Made by a program: the position numbers and the translations under genes | Part shown: positions 27,078 through 35,397 of the stretch, piece after piece | How the letters are laid out: every line of letters begins with the position of its first letter | Numbering within the stretch: position 1 is the stretch's first letter | Source of the DNA: Hypericibacter sp049323455 | GTDB lineage: Bacteria > Pseudomonadota > Alphaproteobacteria > Dongiales > Dongiaceae | NCBI GenBank assembly: GCA_049323455.1 | Contig: JBMONF010000011.1 | Location: 85,086 to 149,085, forward strand | Length of the DNA: 64,000 nucleotides | Direction of reading: 5' to 3' | The notes under the pieces: model-generated | What the model was told of the DNA's origin: nothing | The model's database searches: none | The model's input: only the letters and a program-made list of their open reading frames with translations

Positions 27078-28370
27078 TCCGTTCTCCGGTCTCTTGCGTT
27101 CCGCCTTGTCTTGGTGACGCTCGCGAGCGGCGTCTTGGCGGTACTCGCGGGCGGCGCCCTATCAATCAGCGCATCAGCCCAGCTGATCCCTCGCGAAAAC
27201 GTCGTCATCACGCCCGTCGGGCCGACGATCAGGAAGGGCGACCTCCAGTATCAGGACTTCACGGTGTCTGTTCTGCCTGAGGGTTTGGAGCCCGATGCGC
27301 GGCTGACCGATTTCACGGTTCAGGCGACCCGGTTCGGTGCCGATACGGACACGTCGAGCTGGAAGGTGCCGCCCGGATGGCGGGTGCAGCTCGACAACGC
27401 GACCGGTCGGGCCTTTTACGAGGCGATCTCGCCGCAGAACGGCATTGCTCCCGGCGGGCAGCTCGCGGGCTTCCGGGTCACCGTCGTCAGCGTTGTCGAC
27501 CCGAGGATTCCCATCGCCTTGGTGTTGAGGGACCCGATCTCGAGCGATCTCCTGCGCGACTTGCCGCCGGCGGGTGCACCCGTTCCAACGGGGCCGTCGC
27601 AGACGACCAAGCAAAGCGACAAGAGGATCGTGGAGAACATCACCAAGGAAAAAACCGTCACGATTCGCATGACCGGCGAATTCACCTTGAAGTCCGTCAA
27701 CGAAAGTCAAAACCTCACCAGCCAGACGACCAGCTCGAACACGGCGCTCGATGGCATAACCGAGGATCTGTCCGGGGTGCTGCTCGGCAGCTTCGACAAC
27801 GCGGCTGGAATCATCCTCGCGAATCAAGATACCGGACGCCTGGCCAACCTGGGCAACGCCCTCTCGTTCGGCGAGACGGTGCTTCCCGGCAGTCCCGAGG
27901 AGGCGCTCATCGGGCTGGCCGACGCCTCGGTGACCGCCCAGCAAAGCGTGTTCAGCAACAACATCGATCCGAGCCTCGATCTGGGCGACACCGTCGTGAC
28001 GCTCGGCCCGGACACGGCGGCGTCCGTCACGGCGCTGATCCAGGGCTCCGGCAGCGGAAACGCCGGCATCACGATCGTGAATCAGAATGTCGGGCGCCTG
28101 AACAATCTGACGAATTCCCTCGCCATGGCCGTGCTGCAGGCTTCCGGGGGCGCATTGTCGGATGCCGATCTCGCGCAGACCGTCTCGAGCAATCAAAGCA
28201 TGACGGCCGGCGGGTCGCGGTCCGGCAAGATCGACGCGTCGTTCAATGACGGCGCCGGCCTGTACGGCGTGAATCAAGCGGCCGGCGATCTCAGCAACCT
28301 GGCCAATGTGGTCAGCTTTGCCGGGGCGGCTTCGTTCGCGCAGCCGATCGGCGGCGGAGTATCGGACTAG
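27075..28370 (+). CDS. Secreted repeat protein with NxG[IV]xxxN...NQ repeats (amyloid- or adhesin-like), paralogue 2
   Basis: A 431-residue protein with a clear signal peptide (residues 1-36, hydrophobic core and A-S-A cut before Gln). An N-terminal beta-rich domain (about 40-185) is followed by T-K-E-K-T-V-T-I-R, which parallels F-K-T-K-T-V-T-L-D in paralogue 1. Three repeats follow: N-A-A-G-I-I-L-A-N-Q-D-T-G-R-L, N-A-G-I-T-I-V-N-Q-N-V-G-R-L and G-A-G-L-Y-G-V-N-Q-A-A-G-D-L. Spacers align, including A-L-S-D-A-D-L-x-Q before repeat 3 (A-L-S-D-A-E-L-D-Q in paralogue 1). Likely cell-surface fibre, holdfast-like or adhesin component; no dedicated secretion gene is adjacent. Function is inference. 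Confidence 0.6.
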   Translation: MSVLRSLAFRLVLVTLASGVLAVLAGGALSISASAQLIPRENVVITPVGPTIRKGDLQYQDFTVSVLPEGLEPDARLTDFTVQATRFGADTDTSSWKVPPGWRVQLDNATGRAFYEAISPQNGIAPGGQLAGFRVTVVSVVDPRIPIALVLRDPISSDLLRDLPPAGAPVPTGPSQTTKQSDKRIVENITKEKTVTIRMTGEFTLKSVNESQNLTSQTTSSNTALDGITEDLSGVLLGSFDNAAGIILANQDTGRLANLGNALSFGETVLPGSPEEALIGLADASVTAQQSVFSNNIDPSLDLGDTVVTLGPDTAASVTALIQGSGSGNAGITIVNQNVGRLNNLTNSLAMAVLQASGGALSDADLAQTVSSNQSMTAGGSRSGKIDASFNDGAGLYGVNQAAGDLSNLANVVSFAGAASFAQPIGGGVSD

Positions 28371-28493
28371 GTCTCTGCGCTCGTGACGGGATTCTTCTTC
28401 GGCTTGCGGATGCAACGGCGGCATCCAAGCTGCGGCACCGTCGCCGGCGTTCCGCGCTAGCCGCGATGCCTCTTTTCGTTCTAGTCTGGCGTC

Positions 28494-29936
28494 ATGATGC
28501 CGGACCAGATTCGCGACGAGCTGGAAAATGCCGAGGGGCTGCCGGCCCGGGCCTTGGCGGCCGCGGTGGCGCAGGCGGAAGCCCTCGCTCCCGATGTGAT
28601 TGCGCTCGTCCGCAAGGCGGCCGACGGCGTCCATTTGCTGCCCCGGCAGGAGAATCTGCTGTTCTTCGGCCTGCACGCGCTGGCGGCGGCGCGGCGAGCA
28701 GAGGCTTGCCCGGCTTTCATGGCGCTGCTGCGCCGTCCCGAATGGCAGCTGGAAACTCTGCTCGGCGACGGCGCAGTCGAGCGCGCCACGGGATTGCTGC
28801 TCGGCCTTTATGACGGCAATGCGGAGCCGCTCTTCGCCACGCTCGAGGATCGGGGCGCCGCGCCATCGGCCCGGTGGGCCTTGTTCAGGGTACTGGCGCG
28901 GCTGAGCTGGGAAGGGCGCGTTCCGCGCGAACGCTTCGTCCGGCTGATCGACCGCTTTGATCGGGAGGAGATGGCGCCGCCGGAGGATCTCGCCTGGATG
29001 GGCTGGGAGGATGCGATCCGCTATCTCGGCCTCAAGGACTTCGAAGGACGGGTTCGGCGCGGCTGGGAGACCGGGCGGGTCAGTCTCCACAACCAGGCGG
29101 ATCGCGACTGGTGGCAGGAATCGTTCGACCGGGCGGTGGCCAACCCGGACGACCCGCAGCCCTTCGTCGTGGACGATGTGGTTCCGATGGCCGATCCGGT
29201 CGCCGGCCTCGCCTGGCTGGCCGAGCCGCCGCCGGCGCCGGAGCGGGCTTCCGATGAGCCCGCCGACCCGGCCGAGGCCATCCGGCTCAGCGCGCGCGAG
29301 TTAGGCTGGCTCGCCGGCTTCCTCGACAGCGCCCAGGTTCCCGAAACCACCATGAACCTGGAAGAGCTGGACGGCTTCTTCGCCGCGCTCGTCGCCGGGC
29401 CCGCGCGGATACCGTTTTCGGAATCCATGAAGGCGATCTGGGGCGGCTGGGACGGCGAAGGCCCCGCTTACGACAGCCCGGAGCAGGCGCAGCTCGTGAC
29501 GGATCTGTTGACGCGTCACTGGAACACCATCGCGACGCGTCTCGAGGCCCGGTTTCCGCATGTTCCGCTGATATTCCCGGCGCGGCCTGAGGATCGAGGG
29601 CGGGGCTGGGCGCAGGGTTTCACCATGGGGCTCGATCTCGGCCGCGACGCGTGGCTGCCGCTGTTCCAGGACGAGGAGGCGGGCCCGATCGTTTTCGCGA
29701 TCCTGTCGCTGATCGCGGACGAATATGACGAGGAGGCCGAGGAAATCACGCCGGAAGCACGTGCCGAGATTCTCGACATGCTGCCGGCCATCATTTTCGG
29801 CATCAGGCTCTGCCGCGACGATCCCGCGACGCTGTCGCGGCACGTGCCGGCGCGCTCCGCCAAGGTCGGCCGCAACCAGCCCTGCCCCTGCGGCTCCGGC
29901 CGCAAATACAAGAAGTGCTGCGGCGCGACGGCATGA
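28494..29936 (+). CDS. DUF1186 and UPF0149 (YecA-like) protein with C-terminal SEC-C metal-binding motif
   Basis: A 480-residue cytoplasmic protein; ATG at 28494 or 28497. Residues about 5-225 resemble the helical DUF1186 domain. About 270-445 match the UPF0149/YecA helical fold (G-W-L-A-G-F-L-D...M-N-L-E-E-L-D-G-F-F-A-A-L, then W-A-Q-G-F-x-x-G). The end is the SEC-C zinc motif V-G-R-N-Q-P-C-P-C-G-S-G-R-K-Y-K-K-C-C-G, as in SecA and YecA. SEC-C motifs bind SecB or nucleic acid and ribosome-linked partners. Its place just after two secreted repeat proteins suggests, without proving, a role in their export or quality control. Confidence 0.8.
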   Translation: MMPDQIRDELENAEGLPARALAAAVAQAEALAPDVIALVRKAADGVHLLPRQENLLFFGLHALAAARRAEACPAFMALLRRPEWQLETLLGDGAVERATGLLLGLYDGNAEPLFATLEDRGAAPSARWALFRVLARLSWEGRVPRERFVRLIDRFDREEMAPPEDLAWMGWEDAIRYLGLKDFEGRVRRGWETGRVSLHNQADRDWWQESFDRAVANPDDPQPFVVDDVVPMADPVAGLAWLAEPPPAPERASDEPADPAEAIRLSARELGWLAGFLDSAQVPETTMNLEELDGFFAALVAGPARIPFSESMKAIWGGWDGEGPAYDSPEQAQLVTDLLTRHWNTIATRLEARFPHVPLIFPARPEDRGRGWAQGFTMGLDLGRDAWLPLFQDEEAGPIVFAILSLIADEYDEEAEEITPEARAEILDMLPAIIFGIRLCRDDPATLSRHVPARSAKVGRNQPCPCGSGRKYKKCCGATA

Positions 29937-30101
29937 CGCGCCCAAGGCTCGCCCCTAGGCGCGCAGGGCTCTTGTCCTGAAATCGACATCCTTTATTGTT
30001 TTCCGACATGACGGCTCGAGGGTCGCGTCGGCCAAGACCGGGCGCGCGTCGAAGCTGGTGGCAAATCCGTCGAAGCAATTTCGGGAGCCCTTCGCCCGCC
30101 C

Positions 30102-31076
30102 ATGTTCCACCGCAAACCCGCGAGCCTGCCGGAGCGGGTCGGCTATTTTCTGGTGCCGCAGTTCGCCATGCTGAGCTTCGCGTCGGCGCTGGAGCCGCTG
30201 CGCAGCGCCAATCGCCTGAGCGGCCGCCACCTCTATAGCTGGCACATCCTCAGCAAGGACGGCCAGCCGGTGATGGCCTCGAACGGCATCCCGGTCGTGC
30301 CCGAAGCCTCGCTCGCCGAGGCGCCGCCCTTGGACGTGCTCGTCGTCTGCGCCGGTATCGACGCGCATCTCTACGAGGATCGCCAGGTGTTCGCCTGGCT
30401 CAGGCGCCTGGCGCGCCGGCCGATCGAGATCGGCGCCATCTCGCTCGGTTCCTACATCCTGGCCAAGGCCGGTCTGCTCGACGGCTATCGCTGCACGCTC
30501 CATTGGGAGAATCTGTCCGGCTTCATGGAAGCCTTCCCCGACCTCGACGTGACCTCGGAGCTGTTCGAGATCGACCGCGACCGCTTCACCTGCTCGGGCG
30601 GCATCGCCGGGCTCGACCTGATGCTGCAGGCGGTTGCGCGCGAGCACGGACCCGATCTTGCCACCGCCGTGTCGGAGCAGTTCATCCACGAGCGCATCCG
30701 CGACCGGCATGACCGTCAGCGCATGGCGCTGCCGGCGCGGCTCGGCGTGCGCCACCCGAAGCTCCTCACCGTGGTCAAGCGCATGGAGGAGACGCTCGAG
30801 GAGCCGCTCTCCTGCGCCGAGCTGGCGCGCGGGGTAAAGCTCTCGGGCCGGCAGCTCGAGCGCCTGTTCCGCAAATATCTGGGCCGCACGCCCACGCGCT
30901 ATTACCTCGAGTTGCGCCTGCGCCATGCGCGCCTGCTCTTGCTGCAGACCGGCATGTCGGTGCTCGACGTGGCGCTGGCCGCGGGATTCGTCTCGGCGTC
31001 GCATTTCTCGAAATGCTACCGCGAGCATTTCGGCAAGACCCCGCGCGCCGAGCGCGGCCAGAGCGAGCGGGGGTGA
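30102..31076 (+). CDS. GlxA-family AraC-type transcriptional regulator
   Basis: A 324-residue regulator. The N-terminal DJ-1/PfpI-like amidotransferase-fold domain spans about 10-190 (G-Y-F-L-V-P-Q-F-A-M-L-S-F-A-S-A-L-E-P-L-R). Two AraC helix-turn-helix units lie at about 220-315 (A-E-L-A-R-G-V-K-L-S-G-R-Q-L-E-R-L-F and V-A-L-A-A-G-F-V-S-A-S-H-F-S-K-C-Y-R-x-x-F-G). The nearest well-studied types are GbdR, CdhR and related regulators of glycine betaine, carnitine and dimethylglycine use. It precedes a corrinoid one-carbon module, so it probably senses a methylated amine; effector unknown. Confidence 0.85.
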   Translation: MFHRKPASLPERVGYFLVPQFAMLSFASALEPLRSANRLSGRHLYSWHILSKDGQPVMASNGIPVVPEASLAEAPPLDVLVVCAGIDAHLYEDRQVFAWLRRLARRPIEIGAISLGSYILAKAGLLDGYRCTLHWENLSGFMEAFPDLDVTSELFEIDRDRFTCSGGIAGLDLMLQAVAREHGPDLATAVSEQFIHERIRDRHDRQRMALPARLGVRHPKLLTVVKRMEETLEEPLSCAELARGVKLSGRQLERLFRKYLGRTPTRYYLELRLRHARLLLLQTGMSVLDVALAAGFVSASHFSKCYREHFGKTPRAERGQSERG

Positions 31077-31086
31077 CGACTTCATC

Positions 31087-31179
31087 GTCATGCCGGCGAA
31101 GGCCGGCATCCATGAACACGGACCGCGCCCATATCTGCTCCTTGGGTGTTCATGGACCCCGGCCTCCGCCGGGGTGACG
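31087..31179. repeat. Head-to-head pair of palindromic repeats (GTCAtGCCGGCgAAGGCCGGC type)
   Basis: Left arm GTCATGCCGGCGAAGGCCGGCATCC... (31087-31119) and right arm (31146-31179) are inverted variants of one element. The inner 10 bases, CCATGAACAC and GTGTTCATGG, are exact complements. The whole can form one long cruciform in the gap between two convergent genes. Elements of this kind are widespread in proteobacterial intergenic DNA. Confidence 0.7.
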
Positions 31180-31218
31180 GTTGTGCCTTGTGAGCGACAG
31201 AGGGAATTTATGCACCAA

Positions 31219-31250
31219 TGCAAAACGCGGCCCCTTTCGGGACCGCGTCT
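31219..31250 (-). terminator. Rho-independent terminator of the corrinoid-protein gene
   Basis: On the minus strand the sequence reads ACGCGGTCCC-GAAA-GGGGCCGCGT, a 10-pair stem with one G-U wobble and a GNRA-like GAAA loop, followed by TTTTGC. It starts about 30 bases after the stop of the minus-strand corrinoid-protein gene. Confidence 0.75.
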
Positions 31251-31276
31251 TCATCGAAGCAATGGCCTAGATCGCG

Positions 31277-31981
31277 TTACGCGCGCTTGGCGAAGGCCGA
31301 GCCCTGGCGCTTGGCCATGAAGGCCTTGGCGGTCTCGACCGCCACCGCCGCGTCGCGGCAATAGGCGTCCGCACCGATCGAGTTGGCGAAGGCCTCGTTC
31401 AGGGGCGCGCCGCCGACCAGCACGATGTAGTCGTTGCGGATGCCCTTCTCGACCAGCGTGTCGATCACCACCTTCATGTAAGGCATCGTGGTGGTGAGCA
31501 GCGCCGACATGCCGATGATGTCCGGCTTGTGCTCCTCGATCGCAGCCAGATAGTTCTCGACCGGGTTGTTGATGCCGATGTTGATGACCTCGAACCCGGC
31601 GCCCTCCATCATCATGGCGACCAGGTTCTTGCCGATGTCGTGGATGTCGCCCTTGACGGTGCCGATCACCATCTTGCCGATCTTGGGGGCTCCGGTCTCG
31701 GCCAGAAGCGGGCGCAGGATCGCCATGCCCGCCTTCATGGCGTTGGCGGCCAGCAGCACCTCCGGCACGAACAGGATGCCGTCGCGGAAGTCGATGCCGA
31801 CGATGCGCATGCCCTCGACCAGCGCCTTGGTCAGCACGTCGTAGGGCGTCCACTTGCGCTCGAGCAGGATGTTGACGCCCTCCTCGATCTCTTCCTTGAG
31901 ACCGTCATAGAGGTCGTCCTGCATCTGCTGGACCAGCTCGTCGTCGTTGAGCGACCGGAGGTCGAGTTCCTCGTCCGCCAT
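31277..31981 (-). CDS. Corrinoid (B12)-binding methyltransferase protein, MttC/MtgC-like
   Basis: A 234-residue protein from ATG at 31981. Residues about 10-95 form the helical cap domain (methionine synthase B12-binding type) and 100-225 the Rossmann cobalamin domain. The lower-ligand motif D-x-H-x-x-G is G-D-I-H-D-I-G with His114, followed by S-A-L-L-T-T and V-G-G-A-P. It carries the methyl group between a substrate methyltransferase and the methyl-THF:corrinoid methyltransferase encoded at 45.3 kb. It is the only minus-strand gene of the module and has its own terminator. No MttB/MtgB-type partner is present in the window. Confidence 0.92.
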   Translation of the reverse strand: MADEELDLRSLNDDELVQQMQDDLYDGLKEEIEEGVNILLERKWTPYDVLTKALVEGMRIVGIDFRDGILFVPEVLLAANAMKAGMAILRPLLAETGAPKIGKMVIGTVKGDIHDIGKNLVAMMMEGAGFEVINIGINNPVENYLAAIEEHKPDIIGMSALLTTTMPYMKVVIDTLVEKGIRNDYIVLVGGAPLNEAFANSIGADAYCRDAAVAVETAKAFMAKRQGSAFAKRA

Positions 31982-32261
31982 CTTGATGCTCCCCGTCGTG
32001 CTCCCGTGAGGCCGGCCGCTCGGGATAAGCGCCAGCTTCCGCAGAGTTTTCCACGCCGGGAGACTAGTCAAGGGCAGCCGCTGCGACCGTGCCCGGGCGA
32101 CATGATTTGGCGGCGCCGCGACAAAGGGGCCTCGGCATCGGTTCTCCGGCCGCGGTAACGGCTTGCCGGACGTTCGGGCTATGGGCGGCAAAGCGCCGCG
32201 GTGTTATCACTCCTGCGGGCCTTTCGCTCGCCCTCGGCCCATGCCTCCGGATCGAGATGCC

Positions 32262-33785
32262 ATGCCCGAGACCTTCACGCTTCGCCCCGGCTCCCTGACC
32301 CTCGCCGATTTGCGCCCGCTCGAAGCGGGCGGCGCGCGGGTCGCCCTCGACAAGGCCGCGTTCGGCCCCATCGAAGCCTCGGTCGAGACCGTGCGCGCCG
32401 TGATCCGCGAGCACCGCACCGTCTATGGCATCAACACCGGCTTCGGCAGCTTGGCGCGCACCCGCATCGCCGAGGCCGAGCTGGCCGAGCTGCAGCGCCG
32501 CCTGGTCTTGAGCCATTCCGCCGGCACCGGTCCGCTGCTCGAGGACCGCGTGGTGCGCCTCGTCCTGCTGCTCAAGGCCAACGGGCTCGCCCGTGGCCAT
32601 TCGGGCGTGCGCCGCGAGGCGATCGAGACGCTGCTCGCCCTCCTCAATGCCGACGCCCTGCCGCTGATCCCGGCCAAGGGCTCGGTCGGCGCCTCGGGCG
32701 ATCTGGCGCCGCTCGCCCATCTGACCGGCGCCCTCATCGGCCAGGGCGAGATCCGTCTCGCAGGCGCCGTGATGCCGGCGGCTGCGGCGCTCGATCGCCT
32801 CGGGCTCCGGCCGCTGGTGCTCGAGGCCAAGGAGGGGCTGGCGCTCCTCAACGGCACGCAAGTTTCGACCGCGCTTGCCGCCGCGGCCCTGCTCGATGCC
32901 GAGCGGGCCTTCCAGGCGGCGCTCGTCGCGGGCGCGCTGTCGGTCGATGCGGCGGCCGGCAGCGATGCGCCGTTCGATGCGCGCATCCAGGCGGTGCGCG
33001 GCCAGCCGGGGCAGATCGAGGTGGCGCGCCTCTATCGCGCTCTGCTCGAGGGCAGCGAGATCCGCCGCTCGCATGTGGATTGCGACCGCGTGCAGGACCC
33101 CTACAGCCTGCGCTGCCAGCCGCAGGTGATGGGGGCGGCGCTCGACATGCTGCGCTTCGCCTGCGGGGCGGTCGAGCGCGAGATGAATGCGGCCTCCGAC
33201 AACCCGCTGGTCTTCGCTGAGGAAGGCGAGATCCTCTCGGGCGGCAATTTCCACGCCGAGCCCGTGGCGATGGCGGCCGATGCGGCCGCGATCGCGCTGG
33301 CCGAGATCGGCGCCATCGCCGAGCGCCGCATCGCACTCCTGACCGATGCGCGCATGAGCGGGCTGGCGGCCTTCCTGGTGCCGGAGCCGGGCTTGAACTC
33401 GGGCTTCATGATCGCGCATGTGACGGCGGCGGCGCTCGCCAGCGAGAACAAGGGCCTGGCGCATCCGGCGTCGGTCGACAGCCTGCCGACCTCGGCCAAC
33501 CAGGAGGACCATGTCAGCATGGCGACCTGGGGGGCGCGGCGGCTGCACGACATCGCCGACAATCTCGCCGGCATCCTCGCGATCGAGCTGCTGGCGGCCG
33601 CGCAGGGTGTCGATCTGCGCCGGCCGCTCGAGACGAGCCCGCGGCTCCAGCCGGTCATGGCGGCGATCCGGCAGCGCGCCGCCTTCTGGGACCAGGACCG
33701 CGCCATGGCGCCCGACATCGCCGCGGTGAAGGCGCTGGTGAAGGAAGGTGCGTTCGCGAGCGCGGCGGGGTTCGAGCTGTTCTGA
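32262..33785 (+). CDS. hutH: Histidine ammonia-lyase-family (HAL/PAL/TAL) enzyme
   Basis: A 507-residue MIO-containing lyase. The self-cyclising A-S-G is at 144-146 (G-S-V-G-A-S-G-D-L-A-P-L-A-H). Other HAL residues are present: L-S-H-S-A-G-T-G, L-L-N-G-T-Q, Q-D-P-Y-S-L-R-C-Q-P-Q and N-Q-E-D-H-V-S-M. ATG at 32262 gives the usual length; the frame extends 99 bases further without homology. Reaction: non-oxidative loss of ammonia from L-histidine to urocanate. No hutU, hutI or hutG lies nearby, which is odd for a hut gene; its position in the corrinoid module suggests it may act on a histidine derivative. Confidence 0.88.
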   Translation: MPETFTLRPGSLTLADLRPLEAGGARVALDKAAFGPIEASVETVRAVIREHRTVYGINTGFGSLARTRIAEAELAELQRRLVLSHSAGTGPLLEDRVVRLVLLLKANGLARGHSGVRREAIETLLALLNADALPLIPAKGSVGASGDLAPLAHLTGALIGQGEIRLAGAVMPAAAALDRLGLRPLVLEAKEGLALLNGTQVSTALAAAALLDAERAFQAALVAGALSVDAAAGSDAPFDARIQAVRGQPGQIEVARLYRALLEGSEIRRSHVDCDRVQDPYSLRCQPQVMGAALDMLRFACGAVEREMNAASDNPLVFAEEGEILSGGNFHAEPVAMAADAAAIALAEIGAIAERRIALLTDARMSGLAAFLVPEPGLNSGFMIAHVTAAALASENKGLAHPASVDSLPTSANQEDHVSMATWGARRLHDIADNLAGILAIELLAAAQGVDLRRPLETSPRLQPVMAAIRQRAAFWDQDRAMAPDIAAVKALVKEGAFASAAGFELF

Positions 33786-33816
33786 CTTCCGTCGATCGCC
33801 GAGAGACGCGGCGCAG

Positions 33817-33876
33817 CCCTCGTCCTTCGACAAGCTCAGGACGAGGGCCTCATGTTGAGCTTGTCGAAACACGAGG
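33817..33876. repeat. Two palindromic repeats (CCCTCGTCCT...AGGACGAGGG) in head-to-head order
   Basis: 33817-33847 has perfect 10-base arms CCCTCGTCCT and AGGACGAGGG around TTCGACAAGCTC-like core. 33848-33876 is a diverged copy in the opposite orientation, ending in the GAGCTTGTCGAA core. An ATG that could start the next gene lies inside this second copy and is therefore unlikely to be the real start. Confidence 0.75.
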
Positions 33877-33887
33877 TCTGGAGTTCC

Positions 33888-35144
33888 GTGACGAAATCTC
33901 ATCCTCTCGCCCTCGACGAAATCGTCCGCAACGGGCTCTGCATCGGCTGCGGCCTCTGCCAGAGCCTCGCCGGCCCCGAGCGCGTCGAGCTGGTCATGAC
34001 CGAGACCGGCTGCGAGCGGCCGATCGCCTCGGGCCCGCTCGACGAGGAGACCTTGCGCCTCATTAACGCCGTCTGCCCGGGCATGCGCATCGAGGGGGCC
34101 GAGCCGGCGCAAGTGCCGCCGCGGGCCGAGACGGACCTGGTCTGGGGTCCCTGGGTGCGCATGGTCATCGGCCATGCGAGCGATCCGGCCGTGCGCCATC
34201 AGGGATCGACCGGCGGCGTGCTGACGGCGCTGGGGCAATATCTGCTCCAGGCCCGCGAGGTCGATTTCGTCCTACACGTGGCGGCATCGCGCGAGGCGCC
34301 GATGCGCAGCCGGCGGCATATCAGCTTCGATGCGAGCCAGGTGCTCGAAGGGGCGGGCTCGCGCTACGGCCCCGCGGCGCCGCTGGTCGATTTCTGCGCG
34401 ATTCTCGATCGCGGCCGGCCCTTCGCCTTCATCGGCAAGCCCTGCGACGTGACCGCGGTGCGCGCCCTGGCGCGACACGATCCGCGCGTCGACCGGCTCA
34501 TGCGCTATGCGCTCACCTTCGTCTGCGGCGGAGCCTCCGATCTCGGCAAATCGGAGGAGGTGCTGCAGCGTTTCGGCCTGAAAGAGGAGGAGCTGGCGCT
34601 GTTCCGCTATCGCGGCTTCGGCAATCCGGGCCCGACGCGCATCGAGACCAGGGACGGCCGCGCCTTCGAGATCACCTATCAGGATATGTGGGCGGAGGAG
34701 GCCGGCTGGCGCATCCAGCCGCGTTGCAAGATCTGCCCCGACGCGATCGGCGAGGGGGCCGACATCGCCGCCTCGGACGTCTGGCCCGGCGGCGGGCCCA
34801 CCGGCGAGGACAAGGGCTTCAACGGCATCCTGGTGCGCACCGAGGCCGGCCGCCGTCTGTTCGATGCGGCGGTGCGGGCGGGCGCGCTCGCCATCGTCCG
34901 CGACATGACCCCGCGCGACATGGACCTGTTCCAGCCGCACCAGGTTCGCAAGAAGAAGGCGGTCTGGGCCCGGCTCGCCGGCATGCGCGCCGCCGGCATG
35001 GCGACGCCCGAGGTCGTGGGCCTGCGTCTCGAAGATCTCGCCCGCACCAACAGTCTCGCGGAGAACCTCGCCGAGGCGCGCGGCAGCCGACGGCGCGCCA
35101 GGGCAGGCCGGCTCGGCGAGCCGGAACCGAAGGCGCGGCGCTAG
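33888..35144 (+). CDS. Coenzyme F420 hydrogenase/dehydrogenase beta-subunit-like (FrhB family) iron-sulfur flavoprotein
   Basis: A 418-residue protein. I choose GTG at 33888, preceded by GGAG at good spacing, over an ATG at 33852 that lies in a dispersed repeat. Cys18-x2-Cys21-x2-Cys24 forms a ferredoxin-like cluster near the N-terminus. The FrhB N domain shows H-Q-G-S-T-G-G-V-L-T-A-L and the C domain G-K-P-C-D-V-T-A-V and P-R-C-K-I-C-P-D...A-D-I-A-A-S-D-V-W. Such proteins bind FAD and Fe-S clusters and pass electrons between ferredoxin and a substrate or cofactor; bacterial members need not use F420. Here a role with the Nfn-like protein in low-potential electron supply is plausible. Confidence 0.85.
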   Translation: MTKSHPLALDEIVRNGLCIGCGLCQSLAGPERVELVMTETGCERPIASGPLDEETLRLINAVCPGMRIEGAEPAQVPPRAETDLVWGPWVRMVIGHASDPAVRHQGSTGGVLTALGQYLLQAREVDFVLHVAASREAPMRSRRHISFDASQVLEGAGSRYGPAAPLVDFCAILDRGRPFAFIGKPCDVTAVRALARHDPRVDRLMRYALTFVCGGASDLGKSEEVLQRFGLKEEELALFRYRGFGNPGPTRIETRDGRAFEITYQDMWAEEAGWRIQPRCKICPDAIGEGADIAASDVWPGGGPTGEDKGFNGILVRTEAGRRLFDAAVRAGALAIVRDMTPRDMDLFQPHQVRKKKAVWARLAGMRAAGMATPEVVGLRLEDLARTNSLAENLAEARGSRRRARAGRLGEPEPKARR

Positions 35145-35329
35145 CCGCTCCTTCGCCTGTCGCAGCACCGGCGCCGACGATGCGGCGCATCGTCGCTCGA
35201 TGCCTGTAGGGGCTTTCGCCGGAGCGGTGGTGCACCTGCAATGCCGCCCGAATCCGGCGAGCTTTATTAAATCTCACAAAGCAGGAGAAAATAACCCAGA
35301 ACCACATTTGGTTTGGGGGCAAATAGCAC

Positions 35330-35358
35330 TTTCACCGCGGCGGGCTTTCCGCTAGAAC
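35330..35358 (+). promoter_or_regulatory. Candidate promoter upstream of ureohydrolase gene
   Basis: TTTCAC at 35330-35335 and TAGAAC at 35353-35358 are spaced by 17 bases, 40 bases before the ATG. The 253-base gap from the FrhB-like gene supports an independent start of transcription. Match quality is moderate. Confidence 0.3.
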
Positions 35359-35397
35359 ACCGCCGGGCTGCCATCCCCATATCAGGTCCCGAGGACC

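Noticed and set aside
31081..31200. The 31087 repeat pair as the terminator of the GlxA gene
   Set aside because: A strong hairpin is present but no T-tract follows on the plus strand, so I annotate it only as a repeat.
33852..33887. ATG at 33852 as start of the FrhB-like protein
   Set aside because: It lies inside a palindromic repeat and adds residues encoded by the repeat core; GTG at 33888 has a better ribosome binding site.
32064..34238. A 724-codon minus-strand open frame over hutH
   Set aside because: Shadow of hutH and the FrhB-like gene; the plus-strand products have full family signatures.
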